Below are positions 33,301 through 46,005 of a stretch of DNA of 64,000 nucleotides, piece after piece. Position 1 is the first letter of the stretch. Each line of letters starts with the position of its first letter. The position numbers and the translations under genes were made by a program. The stretch is from Sphaerosporella brunnea (lineage: Eukaryota > Ascomycota > Pezizomycetes > Pezizales > Pyronemataceae). Below the pieces are notes generated by a model, which made no database searches, was not told the DNA's origin, and worked only from the letters and a program-made list of their open reading frames with translations. The stretch is from NCBI GenBank assembly GCA_008704415.1, contig VXIS01000017.1:186001-250000 (forward strand), read 5' to 3'.

Positions 33301-35769
33301 GCGCGGCCCGCCCGTTTCGCAACAAAACAAAAGCATCAGAGCACGGGGCCTCACTCGCTCGCTCGCTCGCTCGCTACAGAAGCGAGCAATTCAAGAGGCA
33401 CAACTGAACCTGTCTCCTGCTCGCCTCACATCAGCGCTCCAAAAAGTCCTCGAGACTGATTGATGACCCGAAGCAATTCAAGATGTAGCCTGTGGATTTA
33501 GTTGCGCGCGCATCTCGCCTACTTCTTTTTTTTTTTTTTCCACATCGATGGATATGCGTGAAATGCAGTCCAATTCAGTAACTGGCAGCCTGCCGCGGCG
33601 CGCCGGCGAAGAAAAGCAAGGAAGAAAAAAAAAAAAAAAAAAAAAAAAAAAAGCGAGCGAACGGGCGGGCGTATGCACGTCGAACCACGCAGCACCCATG
33701 CACACCATCACCACCCTCCCAAATTTCCATCCCCAGGAAACCCCCGCCGCCGCCGCCGCTTTGTGATGGGGGAGGAATAACAAATTACAGTGCTGCTAGC
33801 GTAGCCGCAGTAGCAGCGGGAATAACAAAAAATGGAAAGCACAAGTTGGGAGCCGAACCGCATACGCCAGACGCTGCTCACCCTCCCCCAGGTGGTCGCA
33901 CGCAAACAAAACAAAACAAAAGTTCCAGCCCATCTATCTGTGCCCCAGAGATCTACGATTGCCCATGCTCGGCGGGAGAACTAACGTCTCTTAGCGGTTG
34001 TTTCTTCTTCGCTGAAGTCTTCACTGAAGTCTTCACCGCCGCCGCCCCCCTCGTATCACGCTCGCCTGCTTGCGTTGCTGCAGCGATCTTTGGGGTTGAA
34101 TAGATAACATTTTCCAGCACAGCACAACCTCCAGGGTCTTGGCTGCAGCCAAATCTGCAAGGTCCTGGCATTTGGAGTGGAAAATGTTGTCTGGTAACCG
34201 GGGCGTAATGACTCCAATACCCAGCTTCGATTTGCCGATGGCGAAGGCCTGGACGGCACGCTAAATGACCAAAAGCACAGGAGGCAGAGAAACATGCATA
34301 CGACGGGGGTTTGAGGCCAACCACATCTGCAACATCTCGAAGTTCACTGACCCTCTATTGGCCGAAGGGGCGTGCAACAACTAATTTGGCGAACACTGAT
34401 AAGTTCGACAGCGCTCAGGAATCCGAGGAATAACAGCACGGCCGCGCGCATCGGCTATCATGTTCTGCGATCCAGTTGACTTAGATACGGCAAGTAAAAG
34501 AAAACACAGCACAATGCTCTTGCGCGCGACACGATAGGCGTCCCCGAATTATTGGCATCGCTGCTATCAGCGGCTCTCGGGCCAGCAGTGAATACGAGGA
34601 TGCGTTTCTGTTTTGCTGTCGGGGGGGCCGACTTGCAATTCGGTCCGGCCCGTGGTTGGTGCCCAGCCGGACTGATCATGAATGAATGAGAATGCATGAA
34701 GTTAGTTCCGCCCACGCCCCTCGTCTTTGGATGGATTCACCGGCGACACTCTGGTACTAGCAGCCCGTCCGTGGATGCAAATAGCCATTCGTATGACACT
34801 ACGCTTCGCTCTGCATCGAGTTAGCTAGCAAGTACTCCAGCTAGCAAAACTACCCCAGACTTTTCGAGGGTCAGAAAGTTTAAACTGCAGATGTTTTACC
34901 CTCTTTTAACTGCTCTTCCGCGGCACGTGCTCCGCCCACGAATTAATACCGCACCGTGCTGTAGGATTTTGATTCAGGCCGCCCCCCCCCCCCCGGAGCT
35001 TCGCAGCCGAGCGGATTGATGGTCTGGTTATGGTGATGGGCCGGGCGAGATTGAGGCTGGCGCTGTGGGGTGCGTGGAGTGGGATAGTATGGGGGTTAGA
35101 GGAGCGTTGTATAGGGGTACTGGTTGGAGTTTCACGCGGCGGCGGCGGCGCAGAGTGCACTTGCTAGGCGAGCTTGCGGTTGATTGACTGCTCGATTGAT
35201 GGCCGGTCCGGCAATCTCCTTCGTGCTAACATGACGGGCTGCATGTCAACATCATATGGCAGGCGGCTATCGTTGATGTCCATCCATCACTTGGTCTAGT
35301 CGCCAAAGCGAGCACCTTACAGACGCCGTCTCCGCATCATCGCACACTTGCCGCAGACAGGCATGCACAAGCCGATTCCGGAGGATGCACGTCTCTCCTC
35401 GACGAGTCGGCATATGTCTGTCTATCTATCTTGTGTCCCGGGAGCGGGAGCCGTGGGGAAAGGCAAAGAAACAAAGAAAGAAGAAAAAATGAGAACAAGC
35501 TTGGTCACAAAACCTCGGTCACCAAGACTCTTTCTCTAGACTCGCGAGAGAGAGACTTCCCAGGTATGTTAATCCCGCAACGCCAGCCCAATTCTCCATG
35601 CGTTCTAGCAGAAGCAGCAACAGCAACAGCAGCATCATCATCATCAGCGTACTAGGTAGGCATGTTGCGCAGTTGTCTGGAGATGTCGTTATTGCGGGGA
35701 AAAGCAGACTGACGTTGACGTCGTCAAGTCGAGCCATCGCACCGTCCACACATGATTGATACATACACA

Positions 35770-35806
35770 CACCACCACCACCACCACCACCACCACCACC
35801 ACCACC
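35770..35806. repeat. (CAC)n microsatellite
   Basis: About 12 CAC units, followed by CCGCCG. Translation gives only low-complexity peptides. Confidence 0.85.
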
Positions 35807-38040
35807 GCCGCCAATTCACCCAGCCCTGTCGTCATGGCCGTTGAGCCCTTTTTTCTCTCCCACACGCTCGGAGCCCTACATCCTAACCCCCAGGGACCAC
35901 GTGTATCGACCTGTCTCTCCCGTATATCTGGAGACGCACACACAGGTATCCACAACACAGCGGGGGGGACCCTTCCTCTGACCTGACACCGCACTTCCCC
36001 CCTCCCTCAGCTCACATTAATACCGCACAAGCAAGTAGACCACGTGTAACTACCAGGCGTTCATTCGTTCGTTCGTTCGCGGTTACAGTTCACAGCAGCA
36101 CTTGCCCGTCACTCGACAGCCCACGTTTCAAACCTCCAACTTTCTTTTTTTTTTTTTTTTCCCTTCATTTTCCGAACACAACAGCTGCAACAGCTGTATG
36201 TATGCACCCCGCAAACCGCCCCGCCCCGCCCCCGCAACGGTTGGACAAAACGTCATTCCGCATCCTCCACATCCTCCCCGAAACACAACATGTATGTATA
36301 CCCCGCCACCACCGCCGCCGCCATTGATCTTCTAGAACCCCCCCCTAGCTGTTTGGGGGTGGGATGACGCAAACGGCACCCCATAGATCTGCTGCTGCTG
36401 CTGCAGCAATATCTATCTCCGCATACATACATACATACATACATTACATTACATATATGTACGTCTGTTTGCTTTGTTTGTCCCCCGCCCCCCCCCCAAA
36501 TCCCGGGCCCCCCTCCCGCACCCAGATACACGTATGGGAGGTTGGGATGTTTTCTACAACACATACCTAGCACAAACAACGACGTCGTTCCTTGTGTTCT
36601 GCCTGATTGATGCTGCCGCCACCAGACCTAGACCCCGCTCTCTCTGTCACTGATTCTGCCCGTTTCTCCTTCTCGACAACACACCCTCGGGATTCTAGAC
36701 CCGCTTGCGAGCGGGGGGGCGGGTAATACACATGGTAGTTATAGGCAGAAAGAGAGAGAAAAAAAAAAAGAAAAAAAAAGGCGTTTGTTCTCCCCCCCCA
36801 CATCATTGTTGTTGTTGTTGTTGTTGTTATTGTTGTTGTTGTCATACCACCTTCCTACTATACTAAGCTGTTACTAAGTTGTTAGGGTTGGTAGGGTTGT
36901 CCCTGCATAAAAGTAGGTAGGTAGGTAGGTAAAAAAAAAGTACATAAATGTAATAATAATAATAATATACGAAGTAATTTTATTTTTCTATACGTACTCT
37001 ACAGTGAGTTGGGTTTCCTAGCCATCTAAGTTAATCCCGACTCCTGTGGGGGGGGGGCGCTTTTTCCCCTGATCGAGTCAGGTGAGGTGAACTGGGATTT
37101 TGGGGGCGGGGGGTGGGGTGAGGGTGGGGGTAGTTATACTCGGTGGAGAAAGCAGCAGTGCAGTCAGCAAAGAAAAAATGTCGAAGAGAGAGGTATTGGT
37201 TTGGGGGTGGCGGGTTGCGGGTGGGGGCTGAACGGATTCGCGATATCGACCACACAGACACAGACACAGACACAGACACAGACGTAGATGTAGAAACAGC
37301 ACCCAGCCGGCTGGCTGGCATGCGGACGATTGTTTGGCACCCAAAGCCGGCCGGCAACGTTTGTGCGTGTTTACAGTGCAACCGGTAGTGGTGGTGGGTA
37401 CTATGATCCCGACAGGAAGAACTTATCAAGTTGTATAGCACAATTAATCACTCGTCATCACTCGCCGCCGCTGCTCTGCCTACCGAGATTTTTTTCCCCC
37501 GCGAGGGTTAGGGGATGAGTAAGCCGCTGGGAACTTGGACGAAGGAAGCCTCTGGATGAAAAAAAAAAAAAAAAAAAGTTGGTTCAAAACGCCGTAGATT
37601 GTTGGCCGATTTCTTGTTGGTGGCGGCTTACCAGCACAGATGCAATCACGAGGCCTCACTCCCCCACAACTCAAAAATTTCAAGCATCAAAGCCGTGCCA
37701 AATGCCATTTGTTACCCCAACAAGCCAATCCATCGCCACCAATTTCCGTATCCGTCCGTCCCGTCGTCGATCCCATAAAAAAAAGTGAAGAGAAAAAAAA
37801 AAAAAAAAAAAAGTATCCAGACACAGAAGAAATGTTAAGAGAGACCAGAAGAAAGAACTCATCACTAAGTGGAATATAAAAAAAGATGAGTAACGATAAA
37901 AAAAAAAGAAACAGCAACACTCGCGAACACACGACGGGAATGATAAGAAGGAAGAAAACATCGGAAATCGGAAACAATCAACCCCATCGTCCAAAAGATC
38001 GCACATAACACAAACTCCTTACAAAACGATAGCCAGATCA

Positions 38041-40740
38041 TCACATGTCCCTGAGACGCTCGCGGTAGGGTTCGTAACTGCAGGCAGAAAAAATCGAAAA
38101 GTTAGCACGAAACCTTATTTTGCATATCTGAGACCTCTGCGGAATGCATTGACAAAACAGCGTGGGGGAGTGATGGGATGGGATGCGGTGTCATCGGTTG
38201 GTTACGGGGCTATGCCGCACGTCCTTCGGACATCCCCACCCCTTCCTATCCACATCCACCTACCCCGCAAACGCAAACGGGGAAAAGGGGGGGGGGGTGG
38301 GCAGAAATGACAAAGACAGGGCTCAAGGTGGAGCTGAATGAGGGGGTGGGCTGGGTGGTACTAACCTCCAAATACGGGCACGCATATCTCCACTTCCCGT
38401 TGCGAAAAGTCCTCCCGTAGGACTCGGTGCAACTGAAATAACTATTGCCATGGCAAACAAAATGGGTTAGCAAACTCAACTATCCGGGATGAAACAGCAA
38501 CCAGCAAGAATTTTCCATTTGCACACGGATCTGGCCGAAGCACGGCGAACAGGATGGATAGATCTGCATGGCCTCCGCATTCTCGATAACTGCGAGCTCG
38601 CTCGGTGCACACTCATGCTGTATGACAGAATGAAAAATTTTGCAGGCGATGACGACTTACCCGAATTCTTGTGACCCTGGAGCATAAGTTGGGCAGTTGC
38701 ATTCAGCGGGTCCCAGAACTGCACACCGCGATCTTTTGAACCACTCAGAACCCACTTTCCATCGGGCGTCAACGCAACACTGAGCACGAAATCCTGCAAT
38801 CATCGTTAGCAAGGCTGTAAGGGCCCCCCCAAAGCGTCACGGGACCAGTGCTAACCTTGTGCCCTTCGAACGTCTTCGTGCACTTTCCACGAGTGGTACC
38901 AGTGATGGCAGGAACACCCCTGGTGGTGTGCAGTTCCCACATCTTGATGGTCTTGTCCAAACTTCCCGACACCAAGTCTCTACCGTTGGGCGAGAACGCA
39001 ACACTGTACACACTGTCTCTGTGTCCATCGGGTCCTTCCAGTCTTTCAATCAAATATCCAGTGTGGGCATCCCACACTCGTACGCTCTTGTCCAAAGAGC
39101 CAGCAGCAACCAGCTTTCCGTCTGGAGAAATGGCGACGGTTGTAACGCCATCCTCGATGCTCAGGGTGAGTACGTTCTGTCCAGATTCGATATCCCACAC
39201 CCGCACCGTTCGGTCTCCACTGCCAGAGGCGATATGTCTTCCGTTGCGGGCAAAGTCAAGCGAGTAGATGTCCTGCTCGTGGCCGTGGAAGGTGTGCCGG
39301 ATGGTACGGTTCTGAATGTCCCAAACCTATCCGCAAAGATAACCGTTAGACGAATGCTAAGAAAGGGCAGGCACGACTAACCCTGATCTGTTTGTCTTCC
39401 GCACCAGTGGCCAAGAATCTTCCGTCAGGGCTGAAGCAAACACTGCGAATGTACAAATCTCCGTCCCGGTCGACCGACTCGTCCTGCAATTGGGTAACCT
39501 TCATACCGGTCTGGACGTCGAAAATCTGAGCACTGCGGTTGCAACCCGTTGCAACGTACTTGCCGTCCTGGCTGAAACGCACACAGCAGACAACACTGTG
39601 ATGTTCAAGCGTGTGCACGAGGTCGACATCTAACATTCGCGGCACCCTCGGGTTGAAAAGCGCGAACCAATCCGGGCCCTCCTTCTTCTGGTGCGGGGGA
39701 AGACGCTCGGGGTCGAGGTCGGCAAGGTTGTTGCCGACCGCTGGGAGTGCCGGCACGGGGCTGGGACGCGCAACCTGCGGGGATGCACGTGGATCAGGGT
39801 AAGGGCCCTGCGGCTGGGATTGTTGCGGGGTACCAGGGCCTGGAGGCGGGCGGGGTCGCTTCGCACCGGGAGAGGCGGTTGGCTGAGGAGGTTGTGTACC
39901 GTAACCTACAGGCAAGTCAGCATAAGTCGCGCTGAGTATGCGTGACACAAAACGTCTGTGCGCACTCACCGTTGATGAATCCCGGCTGGTATGCGCCAGG
40001 CACAGGCTGCGGCTGCTGCGGGGGTTGATTGGGAGGTAATTGCTGTTGGATGGCCGCCGGAGGAGGCGGTGGGATATGTGGCTGCTGTTGCTGCTGTTGA
40101 GGATCTTGCGGCTGCGGGGGTGCGAGACCCGGGCCACCCTGTCCTCCTTGCCCTGACATAATCCCGCCAAACAAGTCCCTGGGTCCGTGCCCGATCGAGG
40201 GAGGTGCGGGTTGCGGCGGTGCCGCGCCGCCGTGTCCATGCGCTCCACCACGCGCCTCCAATTCTCGCGTGAGTCGCGCAATCTCATCCTCGTACCTGTG
40301 ACACGCAAAACGGTTCGCATCAGCAACTGAACATTCCATCTGGCAACAATCGAGTGATCAATATTGAAATCGTCGGCAAAACGTACTTTTGCTTCATAGC
40401 CGTATGCGCGGCTTCCAGTTGGAAGACAGTCTGCCTGATGACGTCCATCTCTTGAACCTGCTGCTGGACTAAAAGATACAGTTAGCCACCATGGCTGTGG
40501 GATAATTCGACGTGAAATCCATCGCTTGCGCATGGTAGATCGAGTTTTTTGCCAAGGGCCATTCGATCAAGAAAGCGAGGGACTCGGCAGAACACAAAGG
40601 GAAAGCGGCGTACTTTTGTGTTCATATTCGCCGTTTCGAGCTTGCTGGGTGTCGAACTCCGCGCGCACCTGATCCAACAGCTCGTTGAGCCGGGATGGAG
40701 CGGGCACCATCCCACGATGAGAATTATACATCCCTGACAT
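38041..40740 (-). CDS. Transcriptional corepressor TUP1/RcoA
   Basis: The model is complement(join(38041..38077,38366..38441,38661..38793,38856..39326,39382..39905,39970..40295,40387..40468,40614..40740)), 591 residues. The N-terminal Tup_N helix ([17 protein letters not shown], then [18 protein letters not shown]) mediates tetramerisation and SSN6 binding. A Gln/Pro-rich linker follows. A conserved [28 protein letters not shown] block leads into seven WD40 blades ([117 protein letters not shown]). TUP1 represses many genes in the nucleus through recruited DNA-binding proteins. The last two introns are long (219 and 288 nt). The final exon encodes [11 protein letters not shown]. Two adjacent in-frame ATGs exist; the first is used. 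Confidence 0.95.
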
Positions 40741-43700
40741 GCGGTAGAGGCTAGCTGTTCAAAATCGTAGGTCACACTCGGCGCGGTCGGGTGCGGGGGG
40801 ATGATTTTCGTGATGTTGATGGTTGGGTGGTGAAAGCCGCGAAAAAATCGACGCGCGAACAGAGAGTGGAGTAGTGCGCACGCCGGGTAGAAAGATAGCA
40901 CGGGACTGAAGACCAAGGCGAGGGTTGCCAAGCGAAGCGATGCTCCTGCAGTCGCAATTATTGTTAGGCCAGTTTGCTTCGCACGCGTCGAAACAAGGCC
41001 ACTCGCTAAGAGGGCGGGGGAAGGGTTGAATAATTCCCGGCGACACGGAAGGTGCAGCCAGGGAAAAGGGGAGAGATAGTTGGGGATGAGGGCAAAGAAA
41101 CTATGATGGAGTGGATTGCGTGCGAGTGTAGATTGGAGTTTGGAGGATTCTGTGCGTGAGGAGATGAGGAAGCAGCGAATGCCTGACAGGAGGTTGTGTG
41201 GAGTGGAGTGAAGTGTGATTTTGGGGGGGGGGGGGGAGCTTGGATTGGGGGGGGGGGGGAAGCTTGGATTGGGGGGGGGGGGGGGATGGGTTAAGGCTGC
41301 GGCTGTTGCTGCGTGGTTTGGGCGGAAGAGATGACAGGGTATGTGGAGGACGGAAGGAGCGACGGATGGTACCTGGAACGAAGCGACAGACCGAAGTCTT
41401 TTTTTGTCCGCGTTCAAAGCAGATCGGGAAGAGATCGAAAAAGTCGAGTGCAGTGTATATCCTCTGCAGCCGATCACTCAGTCGTCGTCGCTAAACGTGT
41501 GAACGTGTGAACGTGTGAACGTGGGTCGTGTGTACTCTATCTAAACCGCGGTGATCGCCCGGGGGGGGGGGGGGTTAGGTGAAGGGGTGCAACGCGTCTC
41601 TTTGGGGTGGAGGGTTGAGCCGTAAAGGGAGTTTTCGTCAGTTGACGAAGAGAGACACGATGTTGCTGGACAGGTGGTGGTGGTGGTGATGGGGGGGGGG
41701 GGGGGGAGAGGATGGTGGTGAGAGTGAGAGCGGTGGATGCAGCCAACGTAAGGTTTGGGTTTGGGTTTGGGTTTTCTTTGGAGGGGGGCGTGGTGGGTGG
41801 TGGGCGACGGGTTGACCTGGAGCACGCCGAAGGATACCGAAGAGACGAGACTTGGGGGCGGCGCCGCGGCAGGCGGTTTACTTAGGGTTGGCTCTTCGGC
41901 AGCGAGACCCAGCAAGGCAAAAGGCAAAGCGAAGCAGCACAGCACCACCCACCACAAACACGCAAGCAGCCAGACTCCGCCCGTCCGTCTTCTGGTCAGC
42001 AGTCAGGCCAGGCAGCAAGCACAGCAGCAACAGCAGCCAACACCGTGAGCAGAGAGGAAGAAGCAGCGCAAAAAGCAAAAAAGAAAAAAGAAAAAAGAAG
42101 CAAAAAAAGCAAAAAGCAAAAAAAGCAACGAAGGCAACAGCGCAAGCAGCAACGCGCCTGCCTGCAACAAGGGGGTGGAGGCCAATCGCTGCAAAGAATG
42201 CGAAGACCCGTGTCCAGGATTATCCGTGGGTTAGGGCTGTGCAGACACCACCACCCATCCCACCCACCGCCTCCACCGCCGCCTCCTCTTCTCACGACGA
42301 TCTGAAGCAACACAGCACACGTCTGGTTCCGACTGCATGAGATGCCGGCCCCCCCCCCCCCCCAAAAAAAAAAATAAAATAAAATAAAAATAAAAATAAA
42401 AAATACCAGGTATCCAATCACTCCTTCGTATAACATAACATCCATAACATTCACAAATGGATCTGCTGTGGATATTGTATCATTCCGCGCCGCCTCGAAA
42501 AGAACGCAACTCCATCCTCTCGATTACTCCCTCACGATCGTGATTGCTTCTCAGCCCCGGCACATCGTTAAAACGGGACGCCACTGCAGCCGCCCCTAGC
42601 CACCATCACCCACGCATCACAGTCTAGCGGCCTGTGCGACCCACACGTGCATTAGATCGAAACAGCGTCATAAACACCGGCGGGAGGGGTGCTCTGAGCA
42701 AAAAAAAGGAAAAAAAAGAAAGAAAAAAAAAAAGGGAAAAAAAAAACAAATTTGTGCCAAGCCATCATTTTCCGCTCTCTGAAATCTCTCCATGTTGTTC
42801 TTCACGGAAGTAAATGTCGACGTCGCACGCACAAGTGCACACACCCCTCAGTTCGTCTTCCCCCCTGCGCGACTGCGACTGCTGCTGCTGCTGCTGGAGG
42901 CGCTGGGTGATCGAACGTACGTTGGTGAAAACCTCTCTGTGCGTGCGTGCGTTCAGCCCACCCCGCCCGGCAACATGCAGCACACACAAACACAAAGTCA
43001 CGGGCTCGGCTCCCTCCCAGCCACTCCATGTGCTTATTTCCCTCCGGCCCAGTCCCGCAACAAAAAAAAACAAAAAAAACAAAAAAAAAACAAAAAAAAA
43101 GTATTATCCGCCCTATGCGGGTGAGGTTTAGGATTCAGCTACGGCCGTTACATCAGATATCAACGTTCTTCCTATGTGACGGCAATACTCTGGTAGAGGC
43201 TGTCGGCAGTTCTCGCCCGAAGAAGAATGTTCGACACCACCGTTCTAGATTTTCTGGGGTACATACGTACAGAGAGGCGGGCTTGAAGGTTCGGCCACGT
43301 GGGTGCTTTCCTAAATGCCAGTACCCAAGTACCGACTCTACATACTTCCCACCGGACGGATAAGGCTGCTGACGGGCGTTGTTGTTGATGATGTATGGAT
43401 CCACACCGCAGTCGCGAGTGCCCCACCGTGACGTGACGCGAAGCTGTGCTGGCTGATACCAAACATTCCAGTGAAGTATGCTAACCTTTCCGGGCATCGC
43501 TCATGCAGCCTCATTATTCTAGATTAATGATATCATCAATATACCGCCCGCCTATCCACCTGCCTACCTCCACAGCGACACCAGGAAGAGCCCTCCACCC
43601 CCGGAAATCGTGTGGCTGAAGTGGTAATAGTGGTAGCTATGCCATGCAGCGGCGAGATACCACGGTAGCAAGCCGGCGCCGGCCCCCGGGGGGTAGGGGC

Positions 43701-44418
43701 AAATGTTCCTCCTTCGTTGCGCAAAAGAAGCTTGTGGAGGCGGCCTTATGCAGTGAATGTCGCGACGGCATCAAAGACCTGCAATCCAGATCTGGAGACG
43801 TCGATACTTAACATCATCGTCCTCTACTCTACAGTACGTATATATACGCAGACACCTTAACCCGCCCCGCCCTCAGAAAAAAATGCTTAACGCATGCCTC
43901 GACTGGGAACGAATCGCAACTAGAATACGGGGTGTCGCGCTACTGTTTATAAAAAGCTGGAGTTGATTGTCAATGCCGATCAAGCTTTTCAGATTCTCGC
44001 CGTTGTGCTTACATAACAGCTCCGCTGAGTAGGGTGGAATAATAGCCGCCGGCTATTTCGAGTGATGCAAAGTGACGTGAGCCGCCGCGGATCCATTGGC
44101 TTGCACTTTCGGATTCATCGGTAACCTATCATGGCGACAACGACCGGAAAGAAACCTGCGGTACTCTTCCCTCATATATATTCAGCCCTGTACTTATCTA
44201 CATGCCTACGAGGGGTGACAGGGTTGACATCCCGAACATCTTCTGCTGCTCCTGCTGTTGCGGCTTTTACATTACCACCCATGGATGACCGATCAGTCAA
44301 TCAGTCTCCACAGTGCTTCGGATTCGGGGGTTACATCTACCAGTAAAAGCCGCACTGGGGGGACCTGCCATCCGGCTCAAACTAAGTTCCCACCGCACCA
44401 ATACGCAGCAGCAGCAAC
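40741..44418. other. TUP1 5' region and gene-poor DNA
   Basis: This contains long G runs (41223-41285, 41560-41574, 41691-41706), a TTTGGG repeat (41752-41773), C/A/T-rich low-complexity DNA (42344-42400) and A runs (42700-42750, 43060-43100). A long minus-strand frame (40482-41477) overlaps TUP1 exon 1 in another frame and is judged to be leader sequence. No gene is supported. Confidence 0.5.
41223..41285. repeat. Three long G runs in tandem (G-quadruplex candidate)
   Basis: G runs of 14, 13 and 15 nt (41223-41236, 41247-41259, 41271-41285) are separated by AGCTTGGATT-like spacers, so the block is a decayed 23-24 bp tandem repeat. It lies about 480 bp upstream of the TUP1 start codon, with the G-rich strand opposite the coding strand. 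Confidence 0.8.
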
Positions 44419-45290
44419 GACATCCTCACGCGGCTGCTCTCAACGGCAATCCTCAGCCATCTAGGCCTGCGCACGCTCCTGCACTGCGCGGACGTCAGCA
44501 GCTCATGGGCAAGCCTAACACATCACTCAGCGCATCTCTACTTGCGCCTCCTCCGGCAACAACAGTAACGGTCGACCAACAACTACTTCTCACAATGACT
44601 GCACGCGGACTCGGACGCTGCATGTTGCCGCGGTGATGGCGGTGGCCGTGGACCCGGTGTACAAGCTCGTTATCACCGGGGATAGATAGGGCTGGGAGGG
44701 TGGTGTTTTGGGATGCGGAAACCGCGAGGGTGGGTTATGCGCTGGAGTTTGCGCCGGGCGTGGGGGTTGCGGCGATGGCAGTGGATGCTGAGGGCGGGAA
44801 CTTGGTGCTGGGGATGTGGGTTCGCCATTCCTCCTCCCTTCCTTGCCTCACAAGTACAGACTAAGAAGCCTGCATCTATGGCCAGACCAGCAAAATCCAT
44901 CTCCGCCGCCGGGCGCTGGATCAAAGCCAGCAGCCTCGGCGTATCAGCGGCAGCGTAGAGCCTGCACGTCGCGGGAGACACCACCATCCTCGCCGGCTGC
45001 AAAAACGAGCTGGTGCACATCCATTCCCTACTCCTCCTTTTCGGAGCTGCTCCAGATCCAGACGAGCCTTTCCTACCGCCGCCCATTCCTCTTCGCCGCC
45101 TCGAGCGCTTGCGTGCTCTCGCAGATCCAACCGCGGCGCGTGGACGCCGCTAATGCGCGCGAGCTGTGGGAATACGGCGCGGACGAGCTGGTGGTCAAGA
45201 ACTACACTCTCAGCACCGGCGAGGAGGCTATGGAGGAAGCGGTGGAAGGAGAAGCAGAAGCGGAAGGGAGAATGATATGTCTCTCCACCA
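44419..45290 (+). pseudogene. Broken F-box/WD40 gene
   Basis: A frame at 44419-44565 encodes an F-box-like segment (ILSHLGLRTLLHCADVSSSWASL) and ends in a stop at 44566-44568. A second frame downstream encodes a WD40-like blade start (VAVDPVYKLVITGD). A 4-bp tandem duplication of ATAG at 44682-44689 then breaks the frame. The continuation (GRVVFWDAETARVGYAL, then VAAMAVDAEGGNLVLG) is in another frame. Further WD-like and acidic C-terminal pieces (LHVAGDTTILAGCKNELVHI; RELWEYGADELVV) follow in different frames to about 45290. F-box/WD40 proteins are substrate adaptors of SCF ubiquitin ligases. The several frame breaks and stops argue against a functional gene, though sequencing errors cannot be excluded from sequence alone. 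Confidence 0.6.
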
Positions 45291-46005
45291 CCACCACTAC
45301 CACCGCCAACTCAGGGGGAGGGGGAGGAGGAGGGGGGGGGGGGGGGTGGTGGGGGCTGCAAGGAAACGGAAGGCACAAAGAAAGTGTGATCATGCAGTAC
45401 GTAGATACTTCTGATGCAGTTTGTTTAATCAATCCGATCAATCAATCAACCAATCAATCGTTTTCACCTTCCCCAGCGGATAAACCTCCGTTATAATTTG
45501 TCGATGAAACAACTCAGCCCCTGCCATCTTGCCTCACCCTGCACGCAGCTGTATGTAAGCAAAGCCAAAGCAAAGCAAAGCAAAGCAAAGCAGCAGCAAA
45601 CGGCCACGACCCGATATCGATCTGCAAAAATGGGTACAAGTAGAGTCTCTATATAAGAATACGGTCATATAAGAATATCCGCCCTATAAGAATATGGGTG
45701 GCCGGTCCCGACCAATTTTGTATGGGGCAAGCCACTCTCTCTATAAGAATCTTCACTTTATAAGAATAAACCCCAGCGGTCCCCCGACCGTATTCTTATA
45801 TAGAGACTCTACTGTATGCATATCCGACAATATATCAATCTACCTATGCTTAATTCACACACACACACACACACACACACACTGTCACTTCCCGTACGTG
45901 TGGCCGGCTGAAAGATACCAGCTTTGGCAAATATACATGACTCTATCTTTCGTGCATCCATTCATTGGTGGTATCATATCATATGTACTGTACTACATCT
46001 CGGCG
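45291..46005. other. Intergenic with MITE
   Basis: This includes a polyglycine-coding G run (45314-45345), (AAAGC)n near 45564-45590, the MITE described separately and (CA)n at 45857-45883. Confidence 0.6.
45637..45814. mobile_element. TA-flanked MITE, pogo/Fot1-like
   Basis: The 178-bp element is flanked by TA on both sides (45635-45636 and 45815-45816). The terminal inverted repeats (45637-45666 and 45786-45814) share AGTAGAGTCTCTATATAAGA and the following ATACGGTC, differing by one inserted base at the left end. The right end begins CAGTAGAG when read inwards, and CAG-starting termini with TA duplication fit the pogo/Fot1 branch of Tc1/mariner. The inside carries several more TATAAGAAT motifs in both orientations. 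There is no coding capacity, so it depends on a transposase elsewhere. Confidence 0.8.

Larger units (their letters stand above)
29307..38040. other. About 8.7 kb without a supported gene
   Basis: This is the upstream region of the AZF1-like gene and the 3' flank of TUP1. It is crowded with simple repeats: T runs at 29800-29840 and 30735-30775, (GT)n at 30269-30307, (GGAT)n near 30508-30536, (CATA)n at 32200-32250 and 36424-36446, an A run at 33627-33652, (CAC)n at about 35770-35806, (GTT)n at 36806-36841 and (CAGACA)n at 37253-37283. The longest frame is 32474-33043 (189 codons, plus), without family features. Non-coding transcripts or long-range regulatory DNA are possible but not shown. 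Confidence 0.55.

Noticed and set aside
30480..37000. Possible CRISPR-like or satellite array
   Set aside because: The repeats are simple microsatellites without unique spacers of fixed length. CRISPR is not expected in a fungal nuclear genome.
40482..41477. 331-codon minus-strand ORF overlapping TUP1 exon 1
   Set aside because: It crosses TUP1 exon 1 in another frame and is rich in Pro/Ser from a C-rich leader. No family match.
41752..41773. TTTGGG repeats resembling telomeric DNA
   Set aside because: Only three to four units, and the sequence differs from the usual fungal TTAGGG. More likely a local microsatellite.
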